From Pseudomonas jessenii (GTDB taxonomy: Bacteria > Pseudomonadota > Gammaproteobacteria > Pseudomonadales > Pseudomonadaceae), in contig NZ_NIWT01000007.1 of NCBI RefSeq assembly GCF_002236115.1, positions 124,001 to 188,000 of the forward strand: a DNA stretch of 64,000 bases, read 5' to 3'. A program made the translations under genes and the position numbers. The notes under the pieces were generated by a model, which saw only the letters and a list, made by a program, of their open reading frames with translations, was not told the origin of the DNA and did no database searches. Each line of letters opens with the position of its first letter. The first letter of the stretch is position 1. Positions 30,620 through 40,138 of the stretch are shown piece by piece.

Positions 30620-31849
30620 TCATTGCCCGCTACGCATCATCTCTTTCGGCACATATTTGCCGATTTCGAACTTGCCGATCGCCGCACGGTGCACTTCGTC
30701 CGGGCCGTCGGCCAGGCGCAGGGTGCGTTGCATTGCATACATGTAGGCCAGCGGGAAATCGTTGGAAACCCCTGCCCCGCCATGGATCTGGATCGCCCGG
30801 TCGATCACCCGCAATGCCACGTTTGGCGCGACGACCTTGATCTGCGCGATCTCGCTTTTCGCCACTTTGTTGCCGACGGTGTCCATCATGTACGCCGCTT
30901 TCAACGTCAGCAGGCGTGCCATGTCGATTTCCATCCGCGAGTCGGCGATCTTGTCGATGTTGCCGCCCAGGCGTGCCAGAGGCTTGCCGAACGCCGTGCG
31001 GTTCACCGAGCGCTTGCACATCAGTTCCAGGGCGCGCTCGGCCATGCCGATCGAACGCATGCAATGGTGAATCCGGCCAGGGCCAAGGCGACCTTGAGCA
31101 ATTTCGAAGCCGCGCCCTTCGCCCAGCAGGACGTTTTCGTAGGGCACCCGCACGTTTTCGAAATGCACTTCGGCGTGCCCATGAGGTGCATCGTCGTAAC
31201 CGAACACCGGCAGTGGACGCACGATCTTCACACCGGGCGCATCCACCGGCACCAGAATCATCGAGTGCTGGGCGTGACGTGGCGCGTCCGGATTGCTCAG
31301 CCCCATGAAAATCAGGATTTTGCAGCGCGGGTCGCAAGCACCCGAGGTCCACCATTTCTTGCCGTTGATCACCCACTCGTCGCCATCGCGCACGGCACGG
31401 GCGGCCATGTTGGTGGCGTCGGAGGACGCGACATCCGGTTCGGTCATGGCGAACGCCGAGCGGATCTCGCCCCGCAGCAGCGGTTCGAGCCAGCGTTGTT
31501 TCTGCTCTTCGTTGGCGTAACGCACCAGCACTTCCATGTTGCCGGTGTCCGGTGCCGAGCAGTTGAACGGCTCTGGCCCCAGCAGCGAGCGGCCCATGAT
31601 TTCCGCCAGTGGCGCGTATTCGAGGTTGGTCAGGCCGGCACCCAGTTCGGACTCAGGCAGAAACAAATTCCACAGGCCTTCGGCCTTGGCCTTGAGTTTC
31701 AGTTCTTCCATGATCGCCGTCGGCTGCCAGCGATCGCCCTCGGCGACCTGGCGCTCGAACACGGCTTCGGCGGGATAGACGTAGGTGTCCATGAACGCTG
31801 TTACGCGCTCACGCAGTTCCTGAACCTTGGGCGAATAAGCGAAATCCAT
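30620..31849 (-). CDS. Acyl-CoA dehydrogenase family protein (ACAD11-like)
   Basis: FAD enzyme of 409 residues oxidising acyl-CoA thioesters at the alpha-beta position. The FAD/substrate motifs FAMTEPDVASSDATN (about 133-147), KWWTSGACDP (about 165-174) and the C-terminal QIHGGAGVSNDFPLA (about 361-375) are those of the ACAD10/11-like long-chain subgroup. It is transcribed divergently from a LysR regulator across 165 bp, suggesting a regulator-target pair. The natural acyl substrate is not deducible. Confidence 0.93.
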   Translation of the reverse strand: MDFAYSPKVQELRERVTAFMDTYVYPAEAVFERQVAEGDRWQPTAIMEELKLKAKAEGLWNLFLPESELGAGLTNLEYAPLAEIMGRSLLGPEPFNCSAPDTGNMEVLVRYANEEQKQRWLEPLLRGEIRSAFAMTEPDVASSDATNMAARAVRDGDEWVINGKKWWTSGACDPRCKILIFMGLSNPDAPRHAQHSMILVPVDAPGVKIVRPLPVFGYDDAPHGHAEVHFENVRVPYENVLLGEGRGFEIAQGRLGPGRIHHCMRSIGMAERALELMCKRSVNRTAFGKPLARLGGNIDKIADSRMEIDMARLLTLKAAYMMDTVGNKVAKSEIAQIKVVAPNVALRVIDRAIQIHGGAGVSNDFPLAYMYAMQRTLRLADGPDEVHRAAIGKFEIGKYVPKEMMRSGQ

Positions 31850-31954
31850 GAGCGAGATACCTTCTTGGGGGAGGTTGTTTTAGGTCATGTATCGATGCTA
31901 GAACAGCGTTGATAATTTACCTAGCCTATTCTCGGCGTGTATAAACATTCATCA

Positions 31955-31969
31955 CCGATATATGATCGG
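31955..31969. promoter_or_regulatory. Candidate LysR operator between the acyl-CoA dehydrogenase and LysR genes
   Basis: Inverted repeat CCGAT-N5-ATCGG, flanked by ATCA and TGAT. It sits 46 bp before the LysR start in the divergent spacer, the expected place for a LysR recognition site. Confidence 0.5.
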
Positions 31970-32014
31970 CTGATCGTCACGGTCAGCCCGCCCACACAAT
32001 AAGAGAGCCGCGTA

Positions 32015-32944
32015 ATGAATCTGAGCAAGGTCGATCTCAACCTTTTCATCGTCTTCGACGCGATCTACACCGAAGCCAACCTGACCCGCGCCGGGCAGAT
32101 TGTGGGCATTACCCAGCCAGCGGTGTCGAACGCTCTGGCCCGGTTGCGCGAGACCTTCAACGACCCGTTGTTCGTGCGCACCGCCCAGGGCATGGTGCCC
32201 ACGCCCATGGCGCAGAACATCATCGGCCCGGTGCGCAACGCGCTCTCGCTGCTGCGCGTGTCGGTGCAGGAAAGCCGCATTTTCAACCCGCAGCAAGCGG
32301 TCAAGACCTATCGCATCAGCATGACCGACCTGACCGAAGCGGTGATCCTGCCGCCGCTGTTCCAGCGCCTGCGCCGCCTGGCACCGGCGGTGATCATCGA
32401 AAGCTTCCTGTCCAAACGTCGCGAAACCACCAAGGAACTGGCCGCCGGTCGCCTCGACTTCGCGGTGGATGCGCCGCTCAACACCGACCCGCAGGTGCGT
32501 CACGTCAAGTTGATGGAGGACCGCTACGTGTGCGCCATGCGCAAGGGGCATCCGCTGGCGGGCAAGGAAAAACTCACACTGGACGATTACCTGAGCCTGA
32601 CCCACATCCATATTTCCAGTCGTCGCAGCGGCCTCGGCTATGTCGACCTGGCGCTGGGCAAGATGGGCATCCAGCGCAAGATCGCCCTGCGCTCCCAGCA
32701 TTACCTGATGGCCTCGCAAGTGTTGCAGCAGACCGACATGGTCATGACCGTACCGGAACGCTTCGCCCGTCGTAACGATTTGCACGCCTTTTATCTGCCG
32801 GTCAACGATGTACCGCCGGTGGAAACCCACCTCTACTGGCACGAAAGCACTGACCAGGACCCGGCGAACCGTTGGATGCGCGAGCAGATGATCGAGTTGT
32901 GCCAGCAGGTGACGGCGCAGGAGAAAAAGCTCGAGAAGGTGTAG
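32015..32944 (+). CDS. LysR-family transcriptional regulator
   Basis: 309 residues. N-terminal winged helix-turn-helix (AGQIVGITQPAVSNALARLRETFNDPLF, about 29-56) of the NodD/LeuO-like subgroup, which starts MxLxxVDLNLF. The effector-binding domain spans about 90-300. Divergence from the acyl-CoA dehydrogenase gene suggests it controls that gene in response to a fatty acyl or related metabolite; this is inference. Confidence 0.93.
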   Translation: MNLSKVDLNLFIVFDAIYTEANLTRAGQIVGITQPAVSNALARLRETFNDPLFVRTAQGMVPTPMAQNIIGPVRNALSLLRVSVQESRIFNPQQAVKTYRISMTDLTEAVILPPLFQRLRRLAPAVIIESFLSKRRETTKELAAGRLDFAVDAPLNTDPQVRHVKLMEDRYVCAMRKGHPLAGKEKLTLDDYLSLTHIHISSRRSGLGYVDLALGKMGIQRKIALRSQHYLMASQVLQQTDMVMTVPERFARRNDLHAFYLPVNDVPPVETHLYWHESTDQDPANRWMREQMIELCQQVTAQEKKLEKV

Positions 32945-32964
32945 GGCTTGATACCGAGGTGCCC

Positions 32965-33060
32965 CCATCGCGAGCAAGCTCGCTCCCACAGTAGGTATCC
33001 AGTGAACACAATACTTGTGTCCGACACAGATCCCTGTGGGAGCGAGCTTGCTCGCGATGA
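32965..33060. repeat. REPIN between the LysR gene and liuR
   Basis: Inverted GTGGGAGCGAGCTTGCTCGCGATG arms. The middle contains ACTTGTGTCCGACACA, similar to the middles at 3363-3455 and 11727-11819. Confidence 0.94.
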
Positions 33061-33091
33061 GGCCCTTCTCCACACCGGAAAGACCTGCCCC

Positions 33092-33107
33092 TTGACGTAA
33101 ACGTCAA
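33092..33107. promoter_or_regulatory. LiuR-type operator upstream of liuR
   Basis: TTGACGTAAACGTCAA, a near-perfect palindrome matching the boxes upstream of liuA. It overlaps a TTGACG -35-like hexamer, as is usual for MerR-family sites, and suggests autoregulation. Confidence 0.8.
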
Positions 33108-33149
33108 CCTACCATTAGCTTAGCGCCATGACCTTTTGCGAGCGCGTCC

Positions 33150-33551
33150 ATGAGCAGCCAGACCTACAGCATTTCCGATCTCGCCCGCGAGCTCGACATC
33201 ACCACCCGTGCCATTCGCTTTTATGAAGAGCAAGGCCTGCTCAGCCCCGAGCGCCGTGGCCAGGAACGCATTTACTCGCCCCGCGACAAGGTCAGCCTGA
33301 AGCTGATCCTGCGGGGCAAGCGCATCGGTTTCTCCCTGGCTGAATGCCGCGAGCTGATCGAGCTCTACGATCCGTCCAGCGGTAACACCAAACAGTTGCA
33401 CAGCATGCTGGCGAAAATCAGTGAGCGCCGGGAGCAGCTTGAACAGCAAATGCTGGACATCGAACAGATGAAACTGGAACTCGATACCGCCGAAGAGCGC
33501 TGCGTGCAGGCGCTGGAGCAGACGCTCAAAAGCCAGGAAGTCATTCAGTAA
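33150..33551 (+). CDS. liuR: MerR-family regulator of leucine/isovalerate catabolism
   Basis: 133-residue MerR-type activator/repressor. The N-terminal helix-turn-helix YSISDLARELDITTRAIRFY (about 6-25) and wing (LLSPERRGQERIYSPRD) are followed by a dimerising coiled coil (about 85-125). There is no cysteine-based metal-binding tail; the family responds to CoA or branched-chain intermediates. Matching palindromes precede liuR and liuA, tying it to the liu genes. Confidence 0.93.
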   Translation: MSSQTYSISDLARELDITTRAIRFYEEQGLLSPERRGQERIYSPRDKVSLKLILRGKRIGFSLAECRELIELYDPSSGNTKQLHSMLAKISERREQLEQQMLDIEQMKLELDTAEERCVQALEQTLKSQEVIQ

Positions 33552-33560
33552 AACCCGACC

Positions 33561-33665
33561 CCTTGTAGGAGCGAGCCTGCTCGCGATGGTCGTTAACGAT
33601 AACGCGTGTTTGCTGGATAAACACGGTGCCTGGGAGCCCATCGCGAGCAGGCTCGCTCCTACAGG
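33561..33665. repeat. REPIN between liuR and HMG-CoA lyase genes
   Basis: Arms GTAGGAGCGAGCCTGCTCGCGATGG in inverted orientation, with CCTGC in place of CTTGC in both arms (matched changes). The middle is about 48 bp. It lies just before the lyase start. Confidence 0.93.
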
Positions 33666-33697
33666 GTTCTCCGAACAATCAGCACAGGTCGAACCCC

Positions 33698-34597
33698 ATG
33701 CCCCTCCCCACCCACGTACGCATTGTCGAAGTCGGCCCACGCGACGGCCTGCAAAATGAAGCCCAACCCATCAGTGTTACCGATAAGGTGCAACTGGTCG
33801 ACGCACTGACCGCAGCCGGGCTCGGCTATATCGAAGTCGGCAGTTTCGTTTCGCCCAAATGGGTGCCGCAGATGGCCGGCTCCGCCGAGGTCTTCGCGCA
33901 GATCCAGCGCAAACCGGGCGTGGTCTACGGCGCGCTCGCCCCCAACCTGCGCGGTTTCGAAGATGCCCTCGCCGCCGGGGTCAAGGAAGTGGCCGTGTTC
34001 GCGGCGGCGTCCGAAGCGTTTTCCCGGCGCAACATCAATTGCTCGATCAGCGAAAGCCTGGAGCGTTTCGGACCGATCATGGACGCCGCCAGACAACATG
34101 GGGTGACTGTGCGCGGGTATGTGTCCTGCGTACTGGGCTGCCCCTATGAAGGTCATGTCGCCCCGGAGCAGGTCGCCCTGGTCGCCCGCGAGCTGTATGC
34201 CATGGGCTGCTATGAGGTCTCGCTGGGGGACACCATCGGCACCGGCACCGCTGGCGCAACCCGCAAGATGTTTGAAGTGGTATCGAAGGAGGTGCCCCGG
34301 GAGAAACTCGCCGGGCACTTCCACGACACCTACGGTCAGGCTGTGGCCAACATCTACGCCAGCTTGCTGGAAGGCATCTCGGTGTTCGACAGCTCCATCG
34401 CAGGTCTCGGCGGCTGCCCCTACGCCAAGGGTGCCAGCGGTAACGTCGCCACCGAAGACGTGGTTTACCTGCTCAACGGCCTGGGCATCGACACCGGAAT
34501 CGACCTCGACGCCTTGATGCTCGCCGGCCAGCAGATTTGCACGGTGTTGGGTCGCCCTACCGGCTCCCGCGTGGCCAAGGCCCGCAGCGCACAGTGA
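33698..34597 (+). CDS. mvaB: Hydroxymethylglutaryl-CoA lyase
   Basis: Last enzyme of leucine degradation, splitting HMG-CoA into acetyl-CoA and acetoacetate. The 299-residue TIM barrel begins with VEVGPRDGLQNE (about 9-20), the metal/catalytic block. It also has the HMG-CoA lyase cysteine loop AGLGGCPYAKGASGNVATED (about 230-249) and the metal-binding HFHDTYGQA. The ATG at 33698 gives the standard N terminus. The gene is separated from liuABCD by the CrcY-type RNA and an opposing synthetase gene, unlike the P. aeruginosa liuRABCDE order. Confidence 0.96.
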   Translation: MPLPTHVRIVEVGPRDGLQNEAQPISVTDKVQLVDALTAAGLGYIEVGSFVSPKWVPQMAGSAEVFAQIQRKPGVVYGALAPNLRGFEDALAAGVKEVAVFAAASEAFSRRNINCSISESLERFGPIMDAARQHGVTVRGYVSCVLGCPYEGHVAPEQVALVARELYAMGCYEVSLGDTIGTGTAGATRKMFEVVSKEVPREKLAGHFHDTYGQAVANIYASLLEGISVFDSSIAGLGGCPYAKGASGNVATEDVVYLLNGLGIDTGIDLDALMLAGQQICTVLGRPTGSRVAKARSAQ

Positions 34598-34617
34598 GTG
34601 CGCTGAGTGTGTCCGGG

Positions 34618-34658
34618 TGTTACCGCACGGACTCAAACGTGGGCGCAAGCGAGTAACA
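34618..34658. promoter_or_regulatory. TGTTAC...GTAACA inverted half-sites, candidate CbrB activating sequence
   Basis: TGTTAC (34618-34623) and GTAACA (34653-34658) are exact complements 29 bp apart. They lie about 110-150 bp upstream of the predicted crcY start, where a sigma-54 activator should bind. Assignment to CbrB rests on the known CbrB control of the crcZ/crcY family and is inference. Confidence 0.5.
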
Positions 34659-34669
34659 CGGAAACAAAA

Positions 34670-34702
34670 TGTAGGGTTTTGCCTGAGGCGCAAAACCCTA
34701 CA
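34670..34702 (+). terminator. Probable terminator of the HMG-CoA lyase transcript
   Basis: Perfect 13-bp stem TGTAGGGTTTTGC / GCAAAACCCTACA with a 7-nt loop, followed by AATTTT. It lies 73 bp after the lyase stop and 39 bp before the crcY promoter, insulating the two. Confidence 0.7.
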
Positions 34703-34740
34703 AATTTTCAAACCATTGATTTTAAAGGCTTTTATAAAGT

Positions 34741-34756
34741 TGGCACGCCTCCTGCT
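34741..34756 (+). promoter_or_regulatory. Sigma-54 promoter of the CrcY-type sRNA
   Basis: TGGCACGCCTCCTGCT (with a T before it) is a near-consensus -24/-12 element: TTGGCACG, 4 bases, CTGCT, with GG and GC exactly 10 bases apart. The predicted start is about 34766, at GCACAACAAG. Confidence 0.9.
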
Positions 34757-34765
34757 ATATCTATC

Positions 34766-35144
34766 GCACAACAAGAATAAAAAAATTGCAGCAAACCTAA
34801 TAAAAACAAGACGTAACGACTCTGACATAACAAAAACAACACGGCAGAGACGCAGCTAACAGATTTTTTTGGAGAAGATGTGCTTTTCAGGGTGCTTTTC
34901 GGAGTTACCCGCAACCGGGCAGAGAATAATAAAACTACCTTCAGGTAGCTCCCGAACTGGTTGGATCGCTTAGCGAGAAAGTAGATCAGCGCTCAAAAAA
35001 ATACGTTTGCTCTTGATCCCGAATGGGGATCGCCAAAAACAGCGGTAAAGGGCAACGGTTGCCAAAAACAAAAACAGACCGACCCTCAATAATAAAAAAA
35101 GAGCACGCGCAACGAAAATTAAAGGGGAGCTTCGGCTCCCCTTT
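34766..35144 (+). ncRNA. crcY: CrcY-type regulatory RNA (Hfq/Crc sponge of carbon catabolite repression)
   Basis: About 380-nt non-coding transcript from a sigma-54 promoter to a UUCG terminator. The RNA begins GCACAACAAGAATAA and carries about six clusters of AAnAAnAA CA motifs: near 34769-34786, 34798-34810, 34828-34841, 34924-34934, 35063-35076 and 35088-35100. These motifs bind Hfq (with Crc), so the RNA titrates the repressor complex and relieves catabolite repression. It is conspicuously A-rich among GC-rich genes. In P. putida crcY, as I recall, lies next to the HMG-CoA lyase gene, as here. Small ORFs inside it are not credible genes. Confidence 0.87.
35121..35144 (+). terminator. Intrinsic terminator of the CrcY-type RNA
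   Basis: AAAGGGGAGC, loop TTCG, GCTCCCCTTT, then GTGCTGTCT. The 10-bp stem with UUCG loop is strong although the T-run is short. Confidence 0.88.
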
Positions 35145-35178
35145 GTGCTGTCTGCGATTCTGAAAACTCTTCAAGACA

Positions 35179-35271
35179 CTGTGGGAGCGAGCTTGCTCGC
35201 GATGGCGGTGGATCAGTCAGCACAAATGTTGAATGTCACACCCTCATCGCGAGTAAGCTCGCACCCACAGG
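35179..35271. repeat. REPIN with one degenerated arm
   Basis: Left arm GTGGGAGCGAGCTTGCTCGCGATGG is intact. The right arm (CGCGAGTAAGCTCGCACCCAC) carries two substitutions. Confidence 0.9.
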
Positions 35272-35279
35272 TTTCCTCT

Positions 35280-36977
35280 TCATTCCTGCTTTTCGCGCAA
35301 CTCCTCGATACTGATCTCGCGCATCCGGAATTTCTGGATCTTGCCAGTCACCGTCATCGGAAACTCCTCGACGAACTTGAAGTAACGCGGAGTCTTGAAG
35401 TGCGCGATGCGCTCCTTGCACCAGGCTTGCAGCTCTTGCTCGGTGGCGCTGTGGCCGGGGTGGAACTTGATCCAGGCGACGATTTCTTCGCCGTAGCGCG
35501 AGCAGGGAATGCCGATCACCTGCACGTCCGCAACGGCCGGATGAGTGAAGAAAAATTCTTCCAGCTCTCGCGGGTAAATATTCTCACCACCACGGATGAT
35601 CATGTCCTTGTTGCGCCCGGCGATGCACACGTAACCCTCGTCGTTCATGCTCGCCAGGTCACCGGTATGCATCCACCCAGCCTGATCGATGGCGTCCGCC
35701 GTGCCTTCAGGGTTGTTCCAATAGCCGAGCATCACGCTGTAACCGCGGGTGCATAGCTCACCGATGGTGCCACGCGGCACCAGGTTGCCCGCTTCGTCGA
35801 TGATCTTGCTTTCCAGTTGCGGCTGGGTGCGGCCGACGGTGGTCACGCGCAGTTCCAGGTCGTCCGAAGGACCGGTCTGCAACGACACCGGACTGGTTTC
35901 CGTCATGCCGTAGGCAATCTGCACTTCGCTCATGTGCATTTCGCTGATGACCCGGCGCATCACCTCGATAGGGCAGGTTGCGCCCGCCATGATCCCGGTG
36001 CGCAGGCTCGACAGGTCGAACCCGGCACGCTGAGGTTGATCGAGCATGGCGATGAACATGGTCGGTACGCCGTACAGCGCGGTGGCCTTTTCTTCGGCCA
36101 CGGTGCCCAGGGTCAGCAACGGATCGAACGCGTCGTTCGGATAAATCATCGTACTGCCATGGGTGATGCAGCCAAGATTGCCCATGACCATGCCGAAGCA
36201 GTGATACAGCGGCACCGGGATCACCAGGCGATCGGCCGCCGTCAAGCCCAGGCTTTCGCCAACCATGTAACCGTTGTTGAGAATGTTGTAGTGACTGAGG
36301 GTCGCGCCCTTGGGAAAACCGGTGGTGCCAGAGGTGTACTGGATGTTCACCGCCTGGTCGAAATGCAGGCTTTCCTGACGCTCGCGCAATTGTTCAGGAG
36401 ACACGCTGCCAGCCAGATCCGTCAGTTGCGACCATGGCAGGAAACCGCTGGGCGGCTGCACATCCAGGCTGATCACGCCGCGCAACTCCGGCAACCGCTC
36501 GCTGAGCAATTTGCCGATGGACTGCTCTGCCAGTTCCGGCACCAGGCCCTGCACCATGGCGTGATAGTTCGAGGTCTTGAAGGCCCCGGCACACACCAGC
36601 CATTGGCAGCCGGATTGCTTCAACACGTATTCGAGTTCGGAACTGCGATACGCCGGATTGATGTTGACCAGGATCACGCCGATTTTCGCGGTGGCAATTT
36701 GGCTGATGCACCACTGCGCACAGTTCGGCGCCCAGATACCGAGGCGGTCCCCGGCTTGCAGCCCCAGCGCCAGCAGTGCCCTGGCGTGCAGGTCCGCGGC
36801 CTCGGCCAATTGCCGCCAGGTATAACGCAGCTGTTGATGGCGCACCACCAGCGCCTCCCCGTCCGGGTACTGCGCAACCGTGTTGTCGAACGCCTGGCCG
36901 ATGGTCATCGCCAGCAAGGCTTTGTCCTGGGAACCACGGGTGTAACTGCGTTGCGGGCTTGCACTGGGTTGATCCAT
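35280..36977 (-). CDS. AMP-binding acyl-CoA synthetase (ACSF2-like)
   Basis: ATP-dependent acyl-CoA ligase of 565 residues. The P-loop YTSGTTGFPKGA (about 215-226), the A5 motif YGMTETSP (about 338-345), the A7 region GWMHTGDLA (about 433-441) and the catalytic Lys near the C terminus (TVTGKIQKFRMRE) are complete. Its place inside the liu region suggests activation of a branched or medium-chain acid feeding the leucine/isovalerate route; the substrate is inferred from context only. It is transcribed against the liu genes, with a LiuR-type box about 135 bp upstream that could serve it too. Confidence 0.93.
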   Translation of the reverse strand: MDQPSASPQRSYTRGSQDKALLAMTIGQAFDNTVAQYPDGEALVVRHQQLRYTWRQLAEAADLHARALLALGLQAGDRLGIWAPNCAQWCISQIATAKIGVILVNINPAYRSSELEYVLKQSGCQWLVCAGAFKTSNYHAMVQGLVPELAEQSIGKLLSERLPELRGVISLDVQPPSGFLPWSQLTDLAGSVSPEQLRERQESLHFDQAVNIQYTSGTTGFPKGATLSHYNILNNGYMVGESLGLTAADRLVIPVPLYHCFGMVMGNLGCITHGSTMIYPNDAFDPLLTLGTVAEEKATALYGVPTMFIAMLDQPQRAGFDLSSLRTGIMAGATCPIEVMRRVISEMHMSEVQIAYGMTETSPVSLQTGPSDDLELRVTTVGRTQPQLESKIIDEAGNLVPRGTIGELCTRGYSVMLGYWNNPEGTADAIDQAGWMHTGDLASMNDEGYVCIAGRNKDMIIRGGENIYPRELEEFFFTHPAVADVQVIGIPCSRYGEEIVAWIKFHPGHSATEQELQAWCKERIAHFKTPRYFKFVEEFPMTVTGKIQKFRMREISIEELREKQE

Positions 36978-37000
36978 GACGACCCCTATTGTCTTTATTT

Positions 37001-37100
37001 TGTAGGAGCGAGCTCGCTCGCGAAGAACGTCAAGGCACCGCGTTTATCCAGACAACACGGGTTATCGTTGACGTCCTTCGCGAGCAAGCTCGCTCCTACA
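37001..37100. repeat. REPIN between the synthetase gene and liuA
   Basis: Arms GTAGGAGCGAGC(TC/TTG)CTCGCGAAG with extended pairing through GACGTC-like ends; the left arm has lost the TTG (AGCTCGCTCGCG). It sits between the divergent synthetase gene and the LiuR boxes. Confidence 0.9.
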
Positions 37101-37112
37101 GAATCACCCAAG

Positions 37113-37128
37113 TTGACGTTTACGTAAA
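37113..37128. promoter_or_regulatory. LiuR-type operator, distal copy upstream of liuA
   Basis: TTGACGTTTACGTAAA, an imperfect palindrome of the same kind as the liuR box. It lies 97 bp before the liuA start. Confidence 0.8.
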
Positions 37129-37156
37129 GGGTGATTGACAGCCATTCGTCACAGGC

Positions 37157-37170
37157 TTACGTTAACGTAA
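37157..37170. promoter_or_regulatory. LiuR-type operator, proximal copy upstream of liuA
   Basis: TTACGTTAACGTAA is a perfect 14-bp palindrome. A TTGACA -35 hexamer lies at 37135-37140, so the box would overlap the -10 region. This is the strongest of the three LiuR-type sites. Confidence 0.85.
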
Positions 37171-37224
37171 AGGTGAGAACCCAATCACGGCCTCCCCACC
37201 CTACAAAAAGCCAAAAGGTGACCC

Positions 37225-38388
37225 ATGAGCTATCCATCCCTGAACTTTGCCCTCGGTGAAACCATCGACATGCTGCGCGATCAGGTTCAGTCCTTCGTCG
37301 CCAAGGAGATCGCCCCGCGCGCCGCTCAGATCGACATCGACAACCTGTTCCCCGCCGACCTGTGGCGCAAATTCGGTGACATGGGCCTGCTGGGCATTAC
37401 CGTGCCGGAAGAGTACGGCGGTGCCGGCCTGGGTTACCTGGCCCACGTGGTGGCCATGGAAGAAATCAGCCGTGGCTCGGCTTCGGTGGCGTTGTCCTAC
37501 GGCGCGCACTCCAACCTGTGCGTCAACCAGATCAACCGTAACGGCAACCACGAGCAGAAATCCAAATACCTGCCGAAGCTGATCAGCGGCGAGCACATCG
37601 GCGCTTTGGCCATGAGCGAACCGAATGCCGGTTCCGACGTGGTGTCGATGAAACTGCGTGCCGATAAACGCGGCGACAAGTACGTGCTCAACGGCAGCAA
37701 GACCTGGATCACCAACGGTCCGGACGCCAACACCTACGTGATCTACGCCAAGACCGACCTGGAAAAAGGCCCTCACGGCATCACCGCCTTCATCGTCGAG
37801 CGCGACTGGAAAGGCTTCAGCCGCAGCAACAAGTTCGACAAGCTCGGCATGCGCGGTTCGAACACCTGCGAACTGTTTTTCGATGACGTCGAGGTGCCGG
37901 AAGAAAATATCCTCGGCGTGCTCAATGGCGGCGTGAAAGTACTGATGAGCGGCCTCGACTACGAGCGTGTCGTGCTCTCCGGCGGCCCGACCGGGATCAT
38001 GCAGGCGTGCATGGACCTGATCGTGCCGTACATCCACGACCGCAAGCAGTTCGGCCAAAGCATCGGCGAATTCCAGCTGATCCAGGGCAAGGTCGCCGAC
38101 ATGTACACCCAACTCAACGCCAGCCGCGCCTACCTGTATGCCGTGGCCCAGGCTTGCGAGCGCGGCGAGACCACGCGCAAGGACGCCGCCGGCGTGATCC
38201 TCTACAGCGCCGAACGCGCCACGCAAATGGCCCTCGACGCGATCCAGATTCTCGGTGGCAACGGCTACATCAATGAATTCCCGGCCGGCCGTCTGTTGCG
38301 TGACGCCAAGCTGTACGAAATCGGCGCGGGCACCAGTGAGATCCGTCGCATGCTGATCGGTCGCGAACTGTTCAACGAAACCCGCTAA
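37225..38388 (+). CDS. liuA: Isovaleryl-CoA dehydrogenase
   Basis: Flavoprotein of 387 residues converting isovaleryl-CoA to 3-methylcrotonyl-CoA in leucine degradation. Diagnostic blocks are ALAMSEPNAGSDVVSM (about 127-142), the FAD-binding WITNGPDANTYV, and YERVVLSGGPTGIMQACMD (about 247-265), where the glutamate position of IVD-type enzymes lies. QILGGNGYINEFPAGRLLRDAKLYEIGAGTSEIRR is the C-terminal ACAD signature region. A good AAGGTGA site precedes the ATG. It is the first gene of the liuABCD operon. Confidence 0.96.
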   Translation: MSYPSLNFALGETIDMLRDQVQSFVAKEIAPRAAQIDIDNLFPADLWRKFGDMGLLGITVPEEYGGAGLGYLAHVVAMEEISRGSASVALSYGAHSNLCVNQINRNGNHEQKSKYLPKLISGEHIGALAMSEPNAGSDVVSMKLRADKRGDKYVLNGSKTWITNGPDANTYVIYAKTDLEKGPHGITAFIVERDWKGFSRSNKFDKLGMRGSNTCELFFDDVEVPEENILGVLNGGVKVLMSGLDYERVVLSGGPTGIMQACMDLIVPYIHDRKQFGQSIGEFQLIQGKVADMYTQLNASRAYLYAVAQACERGETTRKDAAGVILYSAERATQMALDAIQILGGNGYINEFPAGRLLRDAKLYEIGAGTSEIRRMLIGRELFNETR

Positions 38389-38400
38389 ACGGAGCTGCAC

Positions 38401-40008
<1,608 letters not shown>

Positions 40009-40013
40009 TTTTT

Positions 40014-40113
40014 TGTAGGAGCGAGCTTGCTCGCGATGATCGTCAACGATAACGCTGAAAGCCTGACACCCAGCGACGCCCTCAAGACCATCGCGAGCAA
40101 GCTCGCTCCTACA
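40014..40113. repeat. REPIN inside the liuB-liuC junction
   Basis: Arms GTAGGAGCGAGCTTGCTCGCGATG in inverted orientation, with a middle of about 50 bp. It starts 6 bp after the liuB stop and ends 25 bp before liuC, in the only large gap of the liu operon. Confidence 0.94.
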
Positions 40114-40138
40114 GAATAGAGTTGTGGAGACGGACAAT

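Noticed and set aside
34617..35174. Small ORFs of 60-80 codons across the crcY region
   Set aside because: They overlap a sigma-54 promoter, an RNA with repeated CA motifs and a terminator; the encoded peptides show no domain and the sequence has no coding bias.
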